Shown: positions 6,447 through 9,842 of the stretch, piece after piece
How the letters are laid out: each line of letters starts with the position of its first letter
How positions within the stretch are numbered: position 1 is the stretch's first letter
NCBI GenBank assembly: GCA_902795765.1
Contig: CADBMQ010000016.1
Location: forward strand, 1-9,842
DNA: 9,842 nt
Direction: 5' to 3'
Source: Oscillospiraceae bacterium
GTDB lineage: Bacteria; Bacillota; Clostridia; Oscillospirales; Acutalibacteraceae
Translations under genes and position numbers: made by a program
The notes under the pieces: generated by a model
What the model was told of the DNA's origin: nothing
Databases searched by the model: none
Seen by the model: the letters and a program-made list of their open reading frames with translations, nothing else

Positions 6447-7394
6447 TTAGTTTACCACATTTATCGGATTTCCGTTCTGCCACGCTTTAATATTATCTGC
6501 AACTATTCCGATAAGTCGTTTTCGGGTTTCAACGGGTGCCCACGCTATGTGCGGTGTGACGATGCAATTTTTCGCTCCGACTATCGGGCAGTCACCCTCC
6601 ATCGGTTCAACTGTCAACACGTCAATCCCTGCTCCTGCGATGATTTCGTTGTCAAGTGCGTCACGAAGTGCCTGTTCATCAAGCACTCCACCTCTTGCGG
6701 TATTCACAAAAAATGCTGTCTTTTTCATCTTTTTGAACTGCTCTGCCGAAAACATTTTGCTCGAATCGTTATTCAACGGGCAATGCACTGTCACAACATC
6801 GCTTTGCTCCAAAAGTTCATCGAACGAAACCTGCTTTGCAAAATCACTCTGCTTTTGCGAACGATTATAGAACAACACGTTCATACCAAATGCGTCTGCA
6901 ATTTTTGCGACTTCCTGACCGATACTGCCAAATCCGACAATACCTATCGTTTTTTCGAAAATCTCATTGTGGTCGGTTATGAACGGTGAAAAAGTATCTG
7001 AACGTTGCCAACCACCGTTTTCGACAAACTTCGAGTATTCACGAACTCTTGAAAAATGCTCTAAAATCAACGCAAATGTATGTTGCGCAACTGCCTTTGT
7101 CGAGTAACTTCCCGCATTGCAAACGGTTATGCCTTTTGAACGGCAGTATTCGAGGTCGATATTGTTATAGCCTGTCGCAAACACGCCGACATACTTTAAG
7201 TGAGTCGCTTTTGCAAGTGTGGTCGAGTCCATAAGGCTCTTGTTGCAAAGCACGATATCTGCATCTGCAACTGCGTCTGCTATTTCGTTGTATTTGAGCA
7301 GATGATAGCTCTCGACTTCGCCAAACTGCTCGAAAATATCGGCTTTAACTCGCTCATCAAAAACCGTTCCTGCATCTGTTATAACTATCTTCAT
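6447..7394 (-). CDS. D-isomer-specific 2-hydroxyacid dehydrogenase (glycerate dehydrogenase/hydroxypyruvate reductase-like)
   Basis: The 315-residue product reduces a 2-oxoacid to a D-2-hydroxyacid, or the reverse, with a nicotinamide cofactor. The Rossmann glycine motif GFGSIG is at 154-159. The catalytic triad is R234 (NTARGG), E263 (DVLTVEP) and H282 (TPHIAW). The TPHIAWAPVETR block resembles hydroxypyruvate/glycerate dehydrogenases of the HprA group. After the second Rossmann strand the sequence is FYNRSQ (175-180), where an NAD-type enzyme usually has Asp, which hints at NADP(H). The frame is open upstream to a GTG at 7424, but ATG 7394 has AGGAG 8 bases upstream (7403-7407) and begins with the family-typical MKIVITDAG, so I choose it. 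That ribosome binding site overlaps the stop of the permease gene, so the genes are coupled. Substrate is not determined. Confidence 0.88.
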   Translation of the reverse strand: MKIVITDAGTVFDERVKADIFEQFGEVESYHLLKYNEIADAVADADIVLCNKSLMDSTTLAKATHLKYVGVFATGYNNIDLEYCRSKGITVCNAGSYSTKAVAQHTFALILEHFSRVREYSKFVENGGWQRSDTFSPFITDHNEIFEKTIGIVGFGSIGQEVAKIADAFGMNVLFYNRSQKQSDFAKQVSFDELLEQSDVVTVHCPLNNDSSKMFSAEQFKKMKKTAFFVNTARGGVLDEQALRDALDNEIIAGAGIDVLTVEPMEGDCPIVGAKNCIVTPHIAWAPVETRKRLIGIVADNIKAWQNGNPINVVN

Positions 7395-7402
7395 ACAAAG
7401 CA

Positions 7403-7407
7403 CTCCT
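7403..7407 (-). promoter_or_regulatory. Ribosome binding site that selects the dehydrogenase start
   Basis: AGGAG on the minus strand lies 8 bases before ATG 7394 and overlaps the TAG stop (7406-7408) of the permease gene. It rules out the longer GTG start at 7424 and indicates coupling. Confidence 0.75.
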
Positions 7408-8527
7408 ATTTTATAAAATACCACAATATCATATTTGCCGCCAAAAACAGCACATTAACTATTGTAAACCAAAGCAGATATTTGCCTTGTCCACCTTCGC
7501 CTTTTCTTTTGCACTCGAATGCGACAAATCGGAATGAAATCAAACTCGCCATTGATGCTATTAGCGTTCCAAGTCCACCGAGATTTACACCGACAAGCAA
7601 GTCCTTTGCGTTGGTTGTGAACTCCGACAAAAGTATGGCGGCAGGGACATTTGAAAATGCCTGACTCGAAAGCACTGCGACAGGCACTTCGTTGCCGTCT
7701 ATTATATTGGATAAGAATTGGCTTATTGGTGCTATTCGTCCCAAATTACCGATGAACACGAACAAAAATGCAAAAGTGAACAAAAGACTGTAATCCACTT
7801 TCAAAAACACTTTTCTGTCGAAAATCAATACGGCAGCTGCTGTCACTAAAAGCAAGATATAATACGGAATTATATGCAAAACTGTCAGCATTGCGAGTAT
7901 GAAAAGTGCTATGTAAACTGCGAGTTTTTTGGGGTCAATCTGCACAGACGGCACCGAGCGAATGTGGTTGAGCGATGTGCCTTTTATGAGCAGACAACCA
8001 ACAACTATCAACGCAAGCGACAATGCCGAATATGGCAACAGGGTTAGCAAAAATTCGGGAAGTGACAGATTAAATTTCGAGTAGAGATACAAGTTTTGCG
8101 GATTGCCTATCGGAGTTAAACTGCTTCCCAGATTTGCCGCAACTGTTTCAAGCACAACTGCGGGTATCATAAGGGTTTCGGTGTTTGACAATCGCAAAAG
8201 TATCAATGTAAACGGCACAAACGTTATTAGTGCAACATCATTCGTTATCAGCATTGACGAAAAAAAGCAAATTAGCGTCATCATCATTATTGCTGATTTT
8301 GATGTTTTTGTGTGTCGCAAAAGCGAATTTGATAGGTTATTGAATAAGCCGAGCTTGGCAAGTCCAGCCGTTACTGTCATAAGGCAAAACAAAAGTGACA
8401 AAGTTCGCAAATCAACATATTCAAGATAGCCCAAATCGGGCGGCACAAAAAATGCCGACCCGACTGCAAGTATAAAAGCGATAACAAGCACTATCTCGCT
8501 TTTTAGAAAGTTCTTAAATTTTGCCAT
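7406..8527 (-). CDS. ArsB/SLC13-type ion transporter permease
   Basis: The 373-residue, strongly hydrophobic protein has about ten predicted membrane segments, spread from residues 12-28 to 352-371. It fits the ion-transporter superfamily that includes ArsB, NhaD and the citrate/SLC13 carriers. Two pseudo-symmetric half-site motifs support this. ITNDVALITFVPFT (94-107) with NLGSSLTPIGNPQNLY (132-147) lies in the first half, and SSQAFSNVPAAILLSEFT (287-304) in the second. The Asn-Pro and Ser-Asn-Val-Pro turns are typical of the discontinuous substrate-binding helices. It probably moves an anion (dicarboxylate, arsenite-like or similar) across the cytoplasmic membrane. It starts one base after the stop of the metal ATPase with only a weak GAGAG ribosome site, which suggests translational coupling. 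Whether it handles a metal, an oxyanion or an organic acid cannot be decided here. Confidence 0.8.
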   Translation of the reverse strand: MAKFKNFLKSEIVLVIAFILAVGSAFFVPPDLGYLEYVDLRTLSLLFCLMTVTAGLAKLGLFNNLSNSLLRHTKTSKSAIMMMTLICFFSSMLITNDVALITFVPFTLILLRLSNTETLMIPAVVLETVAANLGSSLTPIGNPQNLYLYSKFNLSLPEFLLTLLPYSALSLALIVVGCLLIKGTSLNHIRSVPSVQIDPKKLAVYIALFILAMLTVLHIIPYYILLLVTAAAVLIFDRKVFLKVDYSLLFTFAFLFVFIGNLGRIAPISQFLSNIIDGNEVPVAVLSSQAFSNVPAAILLSEFTTNAKDLLVGVNLGGLGTLIASMASLISFRFVAFECKRKGEGGQGKYLLWFTIVNVLFLAANMILWYFIK

Positions 8528-8528
8528 A

Positions 8529-9842
8529 CTATTTCGCTCTCAACGCACGAAGTGAATTAAGCACCGCAAGTATCATAACACCAACATCGGCGAAAACTGC
8601 GAGCCACATATGCGCGATGCCGAATGCACCAAGTATTATTACAAGCACCTTGATTGCAAGTGAGAAAATTATGTTTTGATAAACGATTGCCATTGTGCTT
8701 CGTGCTATGCGGATTGCGCCTGCAATTTTAGACGGATTGTCATCTGTCAATACAACATCGGACGCTTCAATAGCCGCTTGCGAACCTGAAAGTCCCATCG
8801 AAATGCCAATGTCTGCACAAGCAAGTACGGGTGCGTCATTGATGCCGTCGCCGACAAAACCTGTAAATCCATTTTCAGTGTCACGTTTCGCCTTTTCGGT
8901 CAATTCAACCTTGTCTGCTGGCAAAAGTCCTGAATGATAGTCGCTGATTTCAAGCGTTTTCGCAACTTCACTTGCAACACCTTCACCGTCACCCGTCAAC
9001 ATAACAATTCGATTAACACCGTGTTTTCTAAGGTCTTTAATCGCAGATTTTGAATCGGTTTTCAACTCGTCATAGATTACGATATGACCTGCATAGTTGC
9101 CGTCAAATGCAACGTGAACCTGTGTTCCGTTTTTACTGCATTTATGCCAAGGGATATTGTTGCTTTCCATGAGCTTGCCGTTGCCGACAAGCACATTTTT
9201 GCCGTCAACAACTGCCGAAATTCCTTCGCCCGAAATCTCTTTTATATCCGTTATGCCCTCTCGCTCGGGAATTTTACCGTATGCTTCGGTTATCGAACGT
9301 GAAATCGGGTGGTCGCTGAAGCACTCAACTCTTGCCGCTAATTCAAGCAACTTAATTTCCGATATTTTTTCGGGATGTACTGCAACAACACTAAAACTGC
9401 CGTTTGTGAGTGTTCCTGTTTTATCGAAAACAAGAGTTTTGAGTTTGGCGAGTCGCTCGATATAATCCGAGCCTTTGATTAGTATGCCAGAACGACCTGC
9501 CGCTCCGAGTCCTGCAAAGAAAGAGAGCGGTACGCTGATTACGAGTGCGCAAGGACAAGAAATTACCAAAAGTGTCAACGCTCTGTGTACCCACTCGCCT
9601 ATGTTACCAACGAAAATTGGCGGTATAAGTGCGAGTGCAAGTGCGATACCGCACACAGCAGGTGTATAATATTTTGCAAAGCGTGTTATAAATTTTTCGC
9701 TTTTTGCCTTTTTGGATACTGAGTTTTCAACAAGTTCAAGCACTCTTGCGACTGTCGAGTTGCTATATTCAGCAGTTACTCGAAGTTGCATCACTCCATT
9801 CAAATTAACTGCGCCACTCATCACATTGTCGCCTTCTCGTGC
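8529..9842 (-). CDS. Heavy-metal P1B-type ATPase, Zn/Cd (CadA/ZntA) type, 3' part
   Basis: The reading frame is open through the right edge: codons at 9825-9842 read AREGDN, completing the actuator-domain GDxVxxGxxN motif, so the true start is outside. The visible 437 residues include the CPC metal-binding motif (SCPCALVISVP, CPC at 9549-9557), the phosphorylated Asp in DKTGTLT (9423-9425), the P1B-specific HP dipeptide (about 9306-9311), TGDG (8985-8996) and the hinge GDGINDAP (from 8852). The last two helices carry a Lys (8649-8651) and DVG (Asp at 8586-8588), the signature of the Zn/Cd/Pb-exporting P1B-2 group. Such pumps use ATP to expel divalent soft metals from the cytoplasm. Missing upstream are the N-terminal metal-binding region, the first membrane helices and most of the actuator domain. 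It appears to lead an operon with the permease and dehydrogenase. Confidence 0.93.
   Translation of the reverse strand, partial: AREGDNVMSGAVNLNGVMQLRVTAEYSNSTVARVLELVENSVSKKAKSEKFITRFAKYYTPAVCGIALALALIPPIFVGNIGEWVHRALTLLVISCPCALVISVPLSFFAGLGAAGRSGILIKGSDYIERLAKLKTLVFDKTGTLTNGSFSVVAVHPEKISEIKLLELAARVECFSDHPISRSITEAYGKIPEREGITDIKEISGEGISAVVDGKNVLVGNGKLMESNNIPWHKCSKNGTQVHVAFDGNYAGHIVIYDELKTDSKSAIKDLRKHGVNRIVMLTGDGEGVASEVAKTLEISDYHSGLLPADKVELTEKAKRDTENGFTGFVGDGINDAPVLACADIGISMGLSGSQAAIEASDVVLTDDNPSKIAGAIRIARSTMAIVYQNIIFSLAIKVLVIILGAFGIAHMWLAVFADVGVMILAVLNSLRALRAK

Noticed and set aside
7200..7664. 154-codon plus-strand open frame opposite the dehydrogenase/permease junction
   Set aside because: It spans two real genes on the other strand and has no family signature.

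Overview
The window carries nine protein-coding genes (one cut by the right edge) and almost no non-coding DNA. The moderately AT-rich composition, strong AGGAG-type ribosome binding sites, an Lrp/aminotransferase pair, IspE of the MEP isoprenoid pathway, a PgcA-type phosphoglucomutase and a wall-anchor-like surface protein point to a low-GC Gram-positive bacterium. A Clostridia gut or anaerobe lineage is most likely. This assignment is an inference from gene types and sequence style, not a taxonomic search.

Left half (1-3380, plus strand): four closely packed co-directional genes form one likely operon. They are a PHP-domain phosphatase of the histidinol-phosphatase type, an Lrp/AsnC regulator, a fold-type I PLP aminotransferase, and ispE. 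The regulator's ribosome binding site overlaps the phosphatase stop codon. The aminotransferase starts with GTG inside the regulator's stop region. The regulator/aminotransferase pair resembles the alaR-alaT arrangement of Bacillus subtilis and suggests amino-acid-responsive control of a transaminase. The operon ends in a strong hairpin with a T-run at about 3394-3427, which can also serve the converging operon.

Right half (3469-9842, minus strand, read right to left): the 3' part of a P1B heavy-metal ATPase (Zn/Cd type) runs in from the right edge. One base after its stop begins an ArsB/SLC13-type ion permease, whose stop overlaps the ribosome binding site of a D-2-hydroxyacid dehydrogenase. 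An 81-base gap then holds a near-consensus sigma-A promoter (TTGATT-17-TATAAT) with an overlapping dyad. It drives the phosphoglucomutase pgcA, followed after 29 bases by a secreted alpha/alpha-toroid repeat protein with a Thr/Pro stalk, an SPETG motif, a membrane segment and a basic tail.

Most of this is housekeeping metabolism. I see no CRISPR array, mobile element, tRNA, rRNA or defence system. The least explained items are the surface toroid protein, the ATPase-permease-dehydrogenase operon, and the dyad over the pgcA promoter. Several first possible start codons are contradicted by the ribosome binding sites, and I give corrected starts.
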